From positions 5,456,001-5,520,000 of the forward strand of contig NZ_SHKY01000001.1 of NCBI RefSeq assembly GCF_004217545.1: 64,000 nt of DNA. The letters run 5' to 3'. The stretch's first letter is position 1. Each line of letters begins with the position of its first letter. The DNA is from Krasilnikovia cinnamomea. Its GTDB lineage: Bacteria; Actinomycetota; Actinomycetes; Mycobacteriales; Micromonosporaceae. A model generated the notes under the pieces. It ran no database searches and was not told where the DNA came from. It saw only the letters and a program-made list of their open reading frames with translations. Of the stretch, positions 1-9,900 are shown piece after piece. Position numbers and translations under genes: made by a program.

Positions 1-876
1 GGCGTCGATCAGTTCGACGATCCCGGAGATCCCCTCGGCGGCTTCGGTGCTCTCCGCCTGGATGCCCTCGATGATCTCGGAGATCTGCCCGGTGGCCTCG
101 GCGGTCCGCGCGGCCAGATCCTTGACCTCACCGGCGACGACCGCGAAGCCCTTGCCCAGCTCGCCGGCGCGTGCTGCCTCGATGGTGGCGTTGAGGGCCA
201 GCAGGTTCGTCTGCTCGGCGATCTCGGTGATCAGCTTGGTGACGCTGCCGATGCGCTGGCTCGACTCCTGCAGCTGACCCATCCGGCGGGTGGCGTCCCG
301 CGCCGCCTGTACGGCGGCCGTGGTGCTGGTCGAGGCGCTGTTCACGCCGCGCGAGATCTCCTTGATGCTCTCGGTCAGCTCGGCCGAGCCCTGCGAGACG
401 CCTTCGGCCTGCTCGGAGCTGCGCCGCGCGTTGCCCACCAGTTCCTGCCCGGCTTCGGCCAGCGACGTGCTGGCCGTGGAGAGCTCCTGGGCCAGTTCCT
501 TCGCGAGCGCCTGGGCGCGGGCCTGCTCGGTGGTGTCGGTGTAGGTCACCAGGAAGCCGCCCGCGAACCGGTCATAGATCGCGGTTCCCTGTACGAGCGC
601 TCCGGGCTCGGCGGGGTTGACGTACGGGACCGAGTCGATCTTCGGCACGACTCTCTTGAGGATCGTCTGGAGCTCCTCCACCGCCCGCGGGCCCGACCGC
701 TCGAGGAGAAGCGCGACAGCCCGCCCCGCCGCCTTGTTCCGGTAGAGGATCTGACCGGAGTGATCCGTGATGACCAGTGAGGCGGGCGCGTTGTCGAACG
801 CCTCGTACAACGAGTCACCGAACTGGGCGAGCGGATGCGCCTTCGCGCCGCTCACCGACCGCCACCACTTGCGCAT
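1..876 (-). CDS. PAS-containing methyl-accepting chemotaxis protein, 3' end beyond window
   Basis: Soluble chemoreceptor that would pass a signal to CheA/CheW. Reading from the ATG at 876 gives 292 residues with no stop, so the C-terminus lies outside the window. Residues about 15 to 110 form a PAS-like sensor (begins [20 protein letters not shown]). The rest is a long helical signalling domain with the family hairpin tip ([19 protein letters not shown], then [20 protein letters not shown]). No transmembrane segment is visible, so a cytoplasmic receptor is likely. It stands alone here, with no che genes nearby. The family call is firm; the ligand is unknown. Confidence 0.93.
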   Translation of the reverse strand, partial: MRKWWRSVSGAKAHPLAQFGDSLYEAFDNAPASLVITDHSGQILYRNKAAGRAVALLLERSGPRAVEELQTILKRVVPKIDSVPYVNPAEPGALVQGTAIYDRFAGGFLVTYTDTTEQARAQALAKELAQELSTASTSLAEAGQELVGNARRSSEQAEGVSQGSAELTESIKEISRGVNSASTSTTAAVQAARDATRRMGQLQESSQRIGSVTKLITEIAEQTNLLALNATIEAARAGELGKGFAVVAGEVKDLAARTAEATGQISEIIEGIQAESTEAAEGISGIVELIDA

Positions 877-975
877 ACCGACTCCGAATCCTCCGACTGT
901 TCCTGAGTGACAGTCGGCGGCGCGGCGTCGAAGTTGAGGGGCCGGGCCCGATGTGGCGGGCCGAACAGCCGTCCG

Positions 976-1812
976 CTACCGCTCCCCGAGGGCGTTGTCG
1001 GCCCACGTGTCCAGGTCGAAGCGGTGCCACAGGTGCGGCGCGAACATGGCCGCCACCGCCAGCACGGACACCAGGGTGAACAGGGTGCGCAGCACGATCA
1101 CCTCACCTGGGCCGCCCACCTTCACCGCCATCGCGTTGGGCACCCCGATCATGCGCCACATCCGGCGGCCCACCGGGATCGGCCACAGGATCGGCACCCC
1201 GTTCTTGGTGATCATGTCGCCGAGCAGGTGCACCACGCAGCCCACCCCGACGGCCATGCCCAGCAGGGGATAGCCCCGGTCACCCGGCAGGTTCAGCCAG
1301 GTGAACCACGCCATCGCGCCGGACAGCGCCGTGACGAGCAGCCATCCCGCCCGCTCCGCCCACTCGTCGAACAGCCCGCGCAGGGCGAGGCCCGCGGTGA
1401 AGAACACGATCGCCACCACGGCCCACTTGCCGAACCGTACGCACAGCTCCGTGGTGCCCCACCCCACCAGGGCCGCGAACGGCAGCGTGTGGGTGAACGT
1501 CCGGTGCCCGTTGTCCCGGCGCGGGTCCCTGCGCAGCTTGGTGGCCGTGTAGACGCCGAGCGAGACCTTCTCCACCACCTCCGCCACGAACAGCGAGAAC
1601 ACCCCGAAGGTCCGGGCCACCGTGGCGCCGCCCTGGTTGCGGGTGACCTTGCCGGACAGGTCCAGGTCGGGCAGCAGGGCCCCGCCCGCGCAGACCGTGG
1701 TGCCCACCGCCACCGCCAGCGGGGACTGGCCGTACCCGGCGAGGTGGTCCAGCGCCCAGCAACCGGCCAGCCAGGCCGCCGCCCCCGACAGCGCGTGCGA
1801 AGGACCCATCAT
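976..1812 (-). CDS. DUF457/YdjM-type membrane-bound metal-dependent hydrolase
   Basis: A 278-residue membrane protein starting at ATG-ATG. It carries the His/Asp signatures of the YdjM (DUF457) family: LLPDLD near residue 48, HRTFTHTLPF near residue 103 and HLLGDMITKNG near residue 195. Several hydrophobic segments lie between them. The family is predicted to be metal-dependent membrane hydrolases acting on lipids or phosphate esters, but its substrate is not established. It is monocistronic: the next gene on the same strand starts about 580 nt upstream. The call rests on motif recognition. Confidence 0.8.
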   Translation of the reverse strand: MMGPSHALSGAAAWLAGCWALDHLAGYGQSPLAVAVGTTVCAGGALLPDLDLSGKVTRNQGGATVARTFGVFSLFVAEVVEKVSLGVYTATKLRRDPRRDNGHRTFTHTLPFAALVGWGTTELCVRFGKWAVVAIVFFTAGLALRGLFDEWAERAGWLLVTALSGAMAWFTWLNLPGDRGYPLLGMAVGVGCVVHLLGDMITKNGVPILWPIPVGRRMWRMIGVPNAMAVKVGGPGEVIVLRTLFTLVSVLAVAAMFAPHLWHRFDLDTWADNALGER

Positions 1813-1929
1813 GGTGGCCGTCCCCTCCCCGTGCGCCCGGTCCGCTGTGGCCGGTGCGAAACCTTGCCACCATGGCAGAGCGGAAAGGGGCGTTCAACGA
1901 CCGCCACGTCCACGCCGGAGTGTCGATGA

Positions 1930-2388
1930 TCACCGGTGGCCGGGGGCGTTCCACGGGGCGACGCCGTAGCGGTGGTGCGCGTAGCGGCGGTAGCGGGCGT
2001 GCCGGAACAGGCCGAGGAACAGCAACGCCAGCGGGATCGCGGGCCAGAACACGTGCGCGCCGGACAGCGCCCACAGTCCCAGCAGCGCGAACGCCAGCAC
2101 GAACACGCCACCCGCGTGGCGGCGCACACCGCGCCGGGCGGCCGAGCGGGCCTGCGGCGTGTCCAGCAGGGCGGACCGGCCGCCGCCCGGCAGGTCCGTG
2201 GTCAGCCGGGTGAGTTCGTCGCGGTAGGTGGCCGCGTACGCGGCGGCGAGCCGCTCCTCGCCTTCCGCGAGGCTCAGTCGGCCCTCGCCCATGGCGGCGC
2301 GCAGGATCGTGGCGACCTGCTCGCGTTCGCTGTCGGAGGTCCGGAGCCGGTTCGGTCCGGACCAGGCGGCGTCGTCCTGCACGTTCAC
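1930..2388 (-). CDS. DUF1707 domain membrane protein
   Basis: A protein of about 152 residues with an N-terminal DUF1707 module (NRLRTSDSEREQVATILRAA, then MGEGRLSLAEGEERLAAAY), a basic linker and two hydrophobic segments near the C-terminus. DUF1707 is common in actinomycetes, often fused to membrane or cell-wall domains; its function is not established. I chose the GTG at 2388 because a GGAGG lies five bases upstream. A longer frame exists but has a poorer ribosome binding site and low-complexity Arg-rich sequence. The tail (RHARYRRYAHHRYG) is rich in Arg, Tyr and His. Confidence 0.75.
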   Translation of the reverse strand: MNVQDDAAWSGPNRLRTSDSEREQVATILRAAMGEGRLSLAEGEERLAAAYAATYRDELTRLTTDLPGGGRSALLDTPQARSAARRGVRRHAGGVFVLAFALLGLWALSGAHVFWPAIPLALLFLGLFRHARYRRYAHHRYGVAPWNAPGHR

Positions 2389-2612
2389 GATGACCTCCAG
2401 ATTGGGGCGGGACACGACTCCAGGGTGGCCGGACCGGCAGTCTCGGCGCGTCGGCCCGGTGGAGCATCCGTACGCGCGTGCTCCGGCGCAGCCCAGCGCG
2501 CCGCCGTACGCCCCGGGGAGTACGCCGCCCGGCGTCGTACCCCGGTCGGCGCAGGCCCGGGGCCGCCGCCGCGTGGATGCCCGGGCGCCTGCCGGTGCCG
2601 TAGGTTCGAGAC

Positions 2613-3827
2613 GTGCGCGACACTCCGGGACCCTGGCGCGGGCAGCGCCGGGCAGGGTTCGGCGCGGCGGTGATCGTCGCGCTCTGCTTCCACGTGTTCG
2701 GCGCCTGGAACCTGGCCGGCGCGGTGCCACCCCAGGGCGACCTCCTCGCGTACGTGCTGCTGCTGGCCGGGCCGCTGGCCCTGGCCTGGCGGCGGCGCGC
2801 CCCCATCACCGTGCTCGTGGTGGCCGCCGCCGCCGCGATCGGCTTCGCGGCCCTGACCGCCCCGCGCTGGACCTACGCGGTCGCGTCGCTGATCGCGCTG
2901 TTCAGCGCGGTCAAGGCGGGCCGGCGCGGGCCCGCGCTGGCCGTGGCGGCCGTGGGCTGGCTCGCCTGGGTGCTGGTCACCGGCCCGTTCGCGGCGCCCC
3001 TCGGGTTGGCCCCGGCCGCACGCACCGACGCGCGGGCCGCGCTGCTGGTCGCCGCCGGCCTGGTGGTGACCGTGCTGCTGGGCGGCGCGGCCAAGGCCCG
3101 CGCGGAGCATTTCGCCGAGATCATGAAGGTACGGGCTGAGCGCGCCCGCGCCCACGACGAGCAGGAGCGCCGCCAGGCGTCGGAGGAGCGGCTGCGCATC
3201 GCCCGCGAGCTGCACGACGTCCTCGGCCACCACCTGTCCCTGATCAACGTGCAGGCGGGGGTCGGCCTGCACCTCATGGACAGCCGCCCCGAACAGGCCC
3301 GAGAGGCGCTGTCGGCGATCAAGACGGCGAGCGCGGAAGCCCTGCGTGAGGTCCGGGCGGTGCTGGGGGTGCTGCGCCCCGAGGAGGAGGCGGCGCCCCG
3401 CCAGCCTGCGCTGGGCCTGGACCGGCTGGCCGAGCTGACCGCCGATGCGGGCCTGCCGGTCACCACCACGACCAGCGGCGAGCGGCGGGATCTGCCCGCC
3501 GAGGTGGACCGGGCCGCGTACCGGATCGTCCAGGAGGCGCTGACCAACGTGCGCCGCCACGCCGTGCCCGGTGCGACCGCGCGGGTCACCGTCGAGTACG
3601 CGGCCGACGAGCTGCGCCTGTCGGTACGCAACGACGGCGCGGCGGTCTCCGGTGGGGCGGCCGCGTCCGGGGCCGCCCGCGCGCCGGAGGGCAACGGCAT
3701 CGTCGGGATGCGGGCCCGCGCCGAGGCGCTCGGCGGCACCCTGCGGGCCGGACCGGAGGGTGGCGGCGGGTTCGTGGTCGACGCGGCGCTGCCGACCGCC
3801 GCCGTGCCCGCGCGGGGTGGCGCATGA
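2613..3827 (+). CDS. NarL-type sensor histidine kinase
   Basis: A 404-residue kinase. The N-terminal 150 residues contain four to five hydrophobic segments. A HisKA_3 dimerisation domain follows (RIARELHDVLGHHLSLINVQ; phospho-acceptor His201). Next is a HATPase domain with the N-box (YRIVQEALTNVRRHA) and a G-box near the C-terminus (GNGIVGMRARAEALGG). Its stop overlaps the start of the response regulator by 4 nt (ATGA), so the two are translationally coupled and form a cognate pair. The signal sensed is unknown. The start is GTG 2613. Confidence 0.93.
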   Translation: MRDTPGPWRGQRRAGFGAAVIVALCFHVFGAWNLAGAVPPQGDLLAYVLLLAGPLALAWRRRAPITVLVVAAAAAIGFAALTAPRWTYAVASLIALFSAVKAGRRGPALAVAAVGWLAWVLVTGPFAAPLGLAPAARTDARAALLVAAGLVVTVLLGGAAKARAEHFAEIMKVRAERARAHDEQERRQASEERLRIARELHDVLGHHLSLINVQAGVGLHLMDSRPEQAREALSAIKTASAEALREVRAVLGVLRPEEEAAPRQPALGLDRLAELTADAGLPVTTTTSGERRDLPAEVDRAAYRIVQEALTNVRRHAVPGATARVTVEYAADELRLSVRNDGAAVSGGAAASGAARAPEGNGIVGMRARAEALGGTLRAGPEGGGGFVVDAALPTAAVPARGGA

Positions 3828-4501
3828 TCTCGGTGCTGCTGGCCGACGACCAGGCCCTGGTCCGGGCGGGTTTCCGCGCGCTGCTCGACGCGGAACCCGA
3901 CATCGAGGTGGTGGGGGAGGCCGGTGACGGCCTGGCCGCCGTGCGGCTGGCCGGGCAGACCCGCCCCGATGTGGTGCTCATGGACATCCGGATGCCCGGT
4001 GTCGACGGCCTGGAGGCGACCCGGCGGATCGTCGCCGACCCCACCCTCGCGGGCACGAGGGTGGTCATTCTGACCACCTTCGAGCTGGACGAGTACGTGT
4101 TCGAGGCGCTGCGCACCGGGGCGGCCGGGTTCCTGGTCAAGGACACCGAGCCGGTCGAGCTGCTGCGCGGCGTCCGGGCCGTCGCGGCCGGTGACGCGCT
4201 GCTGTCGCCCAGCGTGACCCGCCGGGTGATCGGGGAGTTCGCGGCCCCCACCGGTGCCCGTGGCCGCCCGGCGACCGTGCCGCAGGGCCTGGATCAGCTC
4301 ACCGACCGGGAACGGGAGGTGCTGGTGCTGGTCGCCGAGGGCCTGTCCAACGACGAGATCGCGGCCCGGCTCGTGATCAGCCCCGCGACGGCCAAGACCC
4401 ACGTGAGCCGGACGATGGTGAAGATGGGCGCCCGCGACCGCGCCCAGCTCGTGGTGCACGCGTACGAGGCCGGACTGATCCGGCCCGGCTGGCTGGCCTG
4501 A
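3824..4501 (+). CDS. NarL/LuxR-family response regulator
   Basis: A 225-residue regulator with a receiver domain (acidic residues D8 and D9, phospho-acceptor D54 in VVLMDIRMPG, conserved Lys in FLVKD) and a C-terminal LuxR-type helix-turn-helix (LTDREREVLVLVAEGLSNDE, then IAARLVISPATAKTHVSR). It overlaps the kinase gene by 4 nt and is the kinase's obvious partner. No target gene can be assigned from the sequence. Confidence 0.95.
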   Translation: MISVLLADDQALVRAGFRALLDAEPDIEVVGEAGDGLAAVRLAGQTRPDVVLMDIRMPGVDGLEATRRIVADPTLAGTRVVILTTFELDEYVFEALRTGAAGFLVKDTEPVELLRGVRAVAAGDALLSPSVTRRVIGEFAAPTGARGRPATVPQGLDQLTDREREVLVLVAEGLSNDEIAARLVISPATAKTHVSRTMVKMGARDRAQLVVHAYEAGLIRPGWLA

Positions 4502-4542
4502 ACCGCGGCGGATCGTCGTACCGGGCCGATAGCGTCGCGGCC

Positions 4543-5295
4543 ATGCTCTTCGGAAAGCGCCGTGACCGCCCGCACGAGAGTCCCCTTCAGCTGCCCGACA
4601 TCGCGCTCGACGGGGGCTGGTGGGCCTTCGCGCGGGCCCGGCACGAGCGCACGGGGCTGTGGCCGCTGCTGCTGCACGGCCTGTCCGAACGGGAACCGGA
4701 CCGGCCGTGGCTCACCGGCGAGCTGCACCCGGGCCGGTCCGGCGGGACACCCTCCGACCATGACCCGGAGGCGTTGCTGGCCCGGTGGTGGGCGGCGGGC
4801 GAGCCCGAGCCGGAGGAGGACGAGGAGGGCCTGCTCGACATCGTCGCCCCGTTCCTGAACGGCTGGCCCGGCCGCGCCGACGCGGGTGTTCCGCGGGCCG
4901 ACCCGGACGAGCTGGGCGGTGCGGAGTTCCGTTCGCTGCTCGCGGCCGACTGGATCCACGGATCGCGGCCCGGGCTGGTGCCGGCTGGGCGGGGCGCCGA
5001 TGTGCCCACGGTTCTCGGCTGGGCCGGCCCGACCAACCACGACAGCGACATCAGCAGGGTCTCCGCCGTGCTCCGGGACTGGGAGGACCGCTTCGGGACG
5101 CGGCTGATCGGGCTCGGCTTCGACACCATGTATCTGAGCGTCGCCGCGCCGCCGGTCGAGCGGGACCACGCGCTGCGGGTGGCCGCCGAGCACTTCGCGC
5201 TCGCCCCCGACAACATCACCCAGGGCACCGGGTCGCTGGCGGAGTACGCCGGGGATCTGATGGAAAGCACGCGGTGGTCCTTCTGGTGGGACTGA
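4543..5295 (+). CDS. DUF4253 domain protein
   Basis: A 250-residue soluble protein. The C-terminal half matches the DUF4253 pattern: GWAGPTNHDSDISRVSAVLR, then WEDRFGTRLIGLGFDTMYLS and a Trp-rich end (STRWSFWWD). The family is widespread in actinobacteria with no assigned function. It lies 41 nt downstream of the response regulator on the same strand and could be read from that operon. There is no signal peptide or membrane segment. Confidence 0.75.
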   Translation: MLFGKRRDRPHESPLQLPDIALDGGWWAFARARHERTGLWPLLLHGLSEREPDRPWLTGELHPGRSGGTPSDHDPEALLARWWAAGEPEPEEDEEGLLDIVAPFLNGWPGRADAGVPRADPDELGGAEFRSLLAADWIHGSRPGLVPAGRGADVPTVLGWAGPTNHDSDISRVSAVLRDWEDRFGTRLIGLGFDTMYLSVAAPPVERDHALRVAAEHFALAPDNITQGTGSLAEYAGDLMESTRWSFWWD

Positions 5296-5358
5296 GCGCG
5301 GCGGCCCCGGGAGAATGCCGAGAAAGGCAGCTTGTCGGCAGCTGGTAGCCTGCGCCGC

Positions 5359-5613
5359 ATGTCGGACCTATCGAAGCCGGTCGACGAGGGCGGTGCGCCG
5401 CGGCTCGTGGTCTCATCCTTTGTGCTGTGGGCCGGCGCAGCGGTCTTTCTCGCCTGCAGCGCGTTCCTTCTCCACACGCTGGTGCTCGAGGAACGCCACA
5501 TCCCGTACACCGACTATTCGACGCGGATCGAGGACGCCGGCATCATCGGCGCACCCGCCCTGGTCGGCCTGCTCCTTGCCGTGACGGCGGCGAAGCGTCT
5601 GCGGCGCCGGTAA
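5359..5613 (+). CDS. small membrane protein, unknown function
   Basis: An 84-residue protein with two hydrophobic segments, at about residues 18 to 40 (LVVSSFVLWAGAAVFLACSA) and 60 to 77 (IIGAPALVGLLLAVTAAKRL), and a positively charged C-terminus (KRLRRR), so probably a two-pass membrane protein. The ATG at 5359 gives a compact N-terminus. An in-frame TTG at 5332 with AAAGG upstream is a possible alternative. I do not recognise a family. Confidence 0.5.
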   Translation: MSDLSKPVDEGGAPRLVVSSFVLWAGAAVFLACSAFLLHTLVLEERHIPYTDYSTRIEDAGIIGAPALVGLLLAVTAAKRLRRR

Positions 5614-5653
5614 TTCGCTCGTGTGTGTCACCGCTGCGGGCAATGATGCGGCG

Positions 5654-5881
5654 GTGACGAATGCTCCGGACGGATTCACCTATCGCCTGCGCAAGAACGG
5701 CGATGTCGAAATGCTGCATCATGGCCGCCCGGCCGGTGTGCTGCGCGGTGCCACGGCGGCCCGCTTCCTGGTGGACGTGGAGAACGAGGACCCCCAGGAG
5801 CTGATGGCCCGCCTGACCGGAAACTACCGGCACGGCAACGAACGCACCGCGAAGAACCATCCCCGGAACCGGGGCCGGTGA
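5654..5881 (+). CDS. small conserved-looking hypothetical protein
   Basis: About 75 residues starting MTNAPDGFTYRLRKNGDVEM, with codon use like its neighbours and a basic C-terminus (ERTAKNHPRNRGR). A GTG at 5621 would add 11 residues and cannot be excluded. No domain is recognised. It ends 12 nt before the convergent AraC gene stop, leaving no room for a separate terminator. Confidence 0.5.
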   Translation: MTNAPDGFTYRLRKNGDVEMLHHGRPAGVLRGATAARFLVDVENEDPQELMARLTGNYRHGNERTAKNHPRNRGR

Positions 5882-5892
5882 GCGGGGGCCCC

Positions 5893-6765
5893 TTATCGGG
5901 TCGTCGCGGCCGTTTCCACGGGGATCCACAACTGCGCTTCGGCCTGCGCCGCGTCCGCCGACAGCCGGACGCGCAGGAGTTCGGGCCCCGGCCTGCTCTG
6001 GTACGGGTTGGACGGGAACCACTCGGTGAACACGTCCCGCCAGAGTCCCTGTAGGGCCTGCGGAAAGGCGCCGGAGCTGTCGAAGACGGCCCACGTGCCC
6101 GCCGCGACGTCGAGGCAGTCGAGGTCTTCCGGTGCGGCGCCGGTCGTGGCGACGCCGTGGTAGTAGTCCAGCTCGGTCCCCTCCGCGCGGCTCTCGTCGA
6201 GGTTGACGCTCGCGCTGATGATCCCGTCGGGCTCGGCGTCGGACAGCTCCTCGATCCGGCGCAGCGCCGGCTGCCCGATGCCGCGGATGAAGTCGGCGAT
6301 CGCCGGGTTCACCCCCTCGTGCACGAGGGGTACGCGGGCCATCTTCCCGACCACCCGGAATCCGTCGCGCTGCACGATCCGGTACCGCATGCTGTTGCTC
6401 CCTTCGACGACGAGGCGGAACGACATCCGAGGCTGTGCGCGTAGCGCGGCGCCCTCGCGCCGGACCTGGCCCGGTCCGACGCCGTGCACCGCGCGGAACG
6501 CACGGGCGAAGGCTTCGGCGGAGCCGTACCCGTAGCGCACCGCGATGTCGAGCAGCGTCGCGCGACCCGACAGCACCTCCGCGCCCGCGACGGTCATCCG
6601 GCGTCGCCGGATGTACTCCGACAGCGGCATCCCGGCCAGCGCCGAGAACATCCGGCGCAGGTGGTACTCCGACGTCACCGCGATCCGCGCGAGTTCGGCG
6701 GGGTCGATGGTGGCGTCGAGGCGCTGCTCGATGTGGTCCAGGGCCGCGTTCAGCCGTTCCAGCAC
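5893..6765 (-). CDS. AraC-family regulator with GyrI-like effector domain
   Basis: A 290-residue regulator. Residues about 8 to 105 hold two helix-turn-helix motifs of the AraC type (DPAELARIAVTSEYHLRRMF, then ATLLDIAVRYGYGSAEAFAR). The C-terminal half (from about residue 125) is a GyrI/SOUL-like small-molecule binding domain. This domain order is typical of Rob/SoxS-like regulators that respond to drugs or other ligands. AAGGAG stands five bases before the GTG start. No adjacent transporter identifies its target. Confidence 0.88.
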   Translation of the reverse strand: MLERLNAALDHIEQRLDATIDPAELARIAVTSEYHLRRMFSALAGMPLSEYIRRRRMTVAGAEVLSGRATLLDIAVRYGYGSAEAFARAFRAVHGVGPGQVRREGAALRAQPRMSFRLVVEGSNSMRYRIVQRDGFRVVGKMARVPLVHEGVNPAIADFIRGIGQPALRRIEELSDAEPDGIISASVNLDESRAEGTELDYYHGVATTGAAPEDLDCLDVAAGTWAVFDSSGAFPQALQGLWRDVFTEWFPSNPYQSRPGPELLRVRLSADAAQAEAQLWIPVETAATTR

Positions 6766-6964
6766 CTCGGCTCCTTCCTGCTTGCGTGCACCACGCTAGG
6801 CGGCACGCCCGGGCGGGACCCGACATCCTGAGCCCGGTTCGGTCGGGGCAGGGCCGAAGCGCCTGGGTCCGCTATCGCATGAGAAAAACCGATTGTCGCC
6901 TAACGCCGTACTTACGCCTTTTACTGTTCCGGCGTCGGGGTGACGAGGCCAGGAGGTTGTGCGG

Positions 6965-9900
6965 ATGCTGCCCACGGTCCGGTGGGGCTGGCGAGCGATC
7001 GCGCCCGTCGTGGCGATGACGGCCGCGATGCTGCCCGCCATCGCCCTGCGGCCCGCGCCGGCCGAGGCGGCCTCAGCCGGCACCTGGAACGGCTCGCGGG
7101 CCGAGCTCTTCCTCATCGACGTCGTCACCCCGGCGATCGCGCCGGGCGGCGGCTCCCGCCCGGTCACCGCCACCCTGGTCAACCACGGCCCGAGCAACGC
7201 GACCAGCATCCGGTTCCGGTACACCGTGCCCACCGGTCTGACCTATTCCGGCGCCAGTGTGGGAGGGGGCTCCTGCACGTTCAACGCCCCGACGGTGAGC
7301 TGTACGGTCGCGAGTCTCGCCAACGGCGCGCGGGTGCCCGTGTCGGTGGAGCTGGCCGCGCCCGGTGGCACGCCGGTCGGCGCCAAGGCCGGCGCGTTCA
7401 GCGCGGTCACCGCGGACCAGTTCACGCCCGCGGGCGGGAACCTGCTGCTGCGCCTGCGCGACCCGCACTGGATCGGCAACGACGAGGACAACCTGATCTC
7501 GCCGCTGTGGCCGCCGTCGGATCCCTACACGGGGGCGCCGCCGCGATGCCGGGACTTCACCGACTACTTCGGCGTCTTCCACCCGTGCTCGGCGACCGTC
7601 ACCACCACAACCGTCCTTTCGGACACCGCCAACCACTGGTGCGAGCTCACATCGGAGATCAGGAACTGCATCCGGACCTGGGAGCTCGTGGGGACCTACT
7701 ACGCGACGGCGACCGGGACCGTGAATCTGTGCATGACCAAGGCCGACGACGGCGCGTACGTGAACTGGTCTTCCGCCTACGACCCCGCCGTCGGCGCCGG
7801 GCCCAGCGGGCCCTACCACAACGTCGCCGAGACGCCATCCTGGTCGCCGACCTGGAACACCGGCGGCTGGTCGGTGACCGCCGGGCGGGCGTACCGGTTC
7901 AGCATCCGGATCGCCAACCGCGACCGGGTGACCGGCGGGTTCACCTACGGTGCGGGTGGCTTCGCCAGCGTCGGGTTGTCCACCGTGAACGGTGGCGCGG
8001 CCACCTGCCGGTTCCAGAACTTCGCGCCGCCGCAGCCGGCGAACGTGACGGTGTCGGCGAACGCGGCCAGCGTGCGCCTGTCCACCGAACTGGGTACGGC
8101 GCGGGCCGAGCAGCCGGACCAGTTCACGGTGCAGATCCGGGACGGCGGCGGGGTGGTCAACTCGACCGTGGCCAGCACCACGGCCGGCTCGGGCAGCACG
8201 GTCACCCCGGGGTCCGGCACGACCGGGTCGACCGATGTGACACCGGGCGGCGGCTACAGCCTGACGGAGGTGGGCGCGGGCGCCACCGACTTGTCCCGGT
8301 ACGACACGTCGATCTCCTGCACCAACTCGAACGCCGGGTCACCGACGGTGCTGCCGGGCGGGACGGTCGACCTCAACGCGCCGCCGACACTCACCCCGGC
8401 CGCCGGGGACGCGATCGACTGCGTGCTGACCAACACCGTGCGTCCCCGGCTCACCATCGTGGCCACCACCGCGATCCTGGACGGGACGTTCGGGTACACC
8501 GTCAGCGGCGGGCCGACCCCGGCCAACCCGTCGATCACCACCGCCGGACGCACGGGCTCGCTCGTCCTGGACGGCACCCAGGTCGGCCAGCAGGTCGACG
8601 TGGTCGCCGATCCGGTGACCGGGTGGCGGATCAGCAGCAGCGTGTGCACGAACGCGAACAACGGCACGACCGTGGCGCTGCCGTACACCCTGCAGACCGG
8701 CGACGACATCGTCTGCACGTTCGTCAACCGGCCGATCGCCGCGGTCTACCAGCCGTGCCCGGCCAGCAACCTGGTCCGCAACGGCACCTTCGGCACCGGC
8801 CTGACCTCGTGGAGCGCCGGGGGCGGGTGGACGGCGGCCGGGGGCCGGGCCGTAAACACCGACCCGGCCGCGACGTTCGCGACCGGCCAGCTCCGCCAGA
8901 CCGTCTACGGCGTGACCCCCGGCGCAGGGCTCGCGGTCGACGTCATCCCGGCCGACGGCGCGGGCGGAAACGGCGGCAACCAGGCCGCACTGCAGATCGT
9001 GTACGACGGAACCGTGTACGCCACGATCACCAGCACGGCGGCCGCCGCCGGGTTCGGCGGCAACGCCATCGTGGCCGGGGCCAACGGCGCCACGGTGTCC
9101 CCGGCGACCATCCCGATGGCCGGGGGCGGCACGGTCACGCTCACCCTTCCCGGCGGGGTGCCCAGGACCGGCGAGCTGCGATTCCAGATGGCCGTCACCG
9201 GCGCCGGCGACACCAACAACGCGGCCGACAGCTTCGGGGTGGACAACGTCCAGCTCCACGCGGCGGCGATCTGCCTGCAGGTCGAGTCGGTCGGCGGCCA
9301 CGGCACCTTCGCGTTCACCACCACCAACATCGACACCGCCCCGGCGACCCCGGCCACCGAGCCCGGGTTCACCGTGACCACGACCGCGGGCAGCAACCCG
9401 GCCACGGTCAACCCCGACTTCACCGCCGCCCCGCAGTTGTCCGTGCTCACCCCCGGCACCGACGTCACGTTCGCGCAGAGCGGGCCGGTGGGCTGGCAAC
9501 CGGACACGATCACCTGCCAGAACGCCGCCACCGGCGCGGATGTCCCGGCCGGCATCGCGGCGGGCACGGTCACCGTCGACGGCGCGACGATCGCCGGGCA
9601 GACCATCGTCAACTGCTACCTGACCGAGCAGCTCCTGCTGCCCACGGTCACGCTGGTGACCACGACCATCTCGCGCGACGCCACCTTCGGGTACACGGTG
9701 ACCGGCGGGCCCACCCCGGCGACGCCCTCGATCACGACATCACATCAGGTCGGCACCCGTACGCTGGGCAACACCCAGATCGGTCAGGTCCTCGGCATCA
9801 CCGCGAACCCGGTCTCCGGATGGCGGGTCAGCACCCGGGTCTGCGTCGAGGCGCGCACCGGTGCGTTGGTCGCGCTGCCGTACACGCTGCAGGCCGGCGA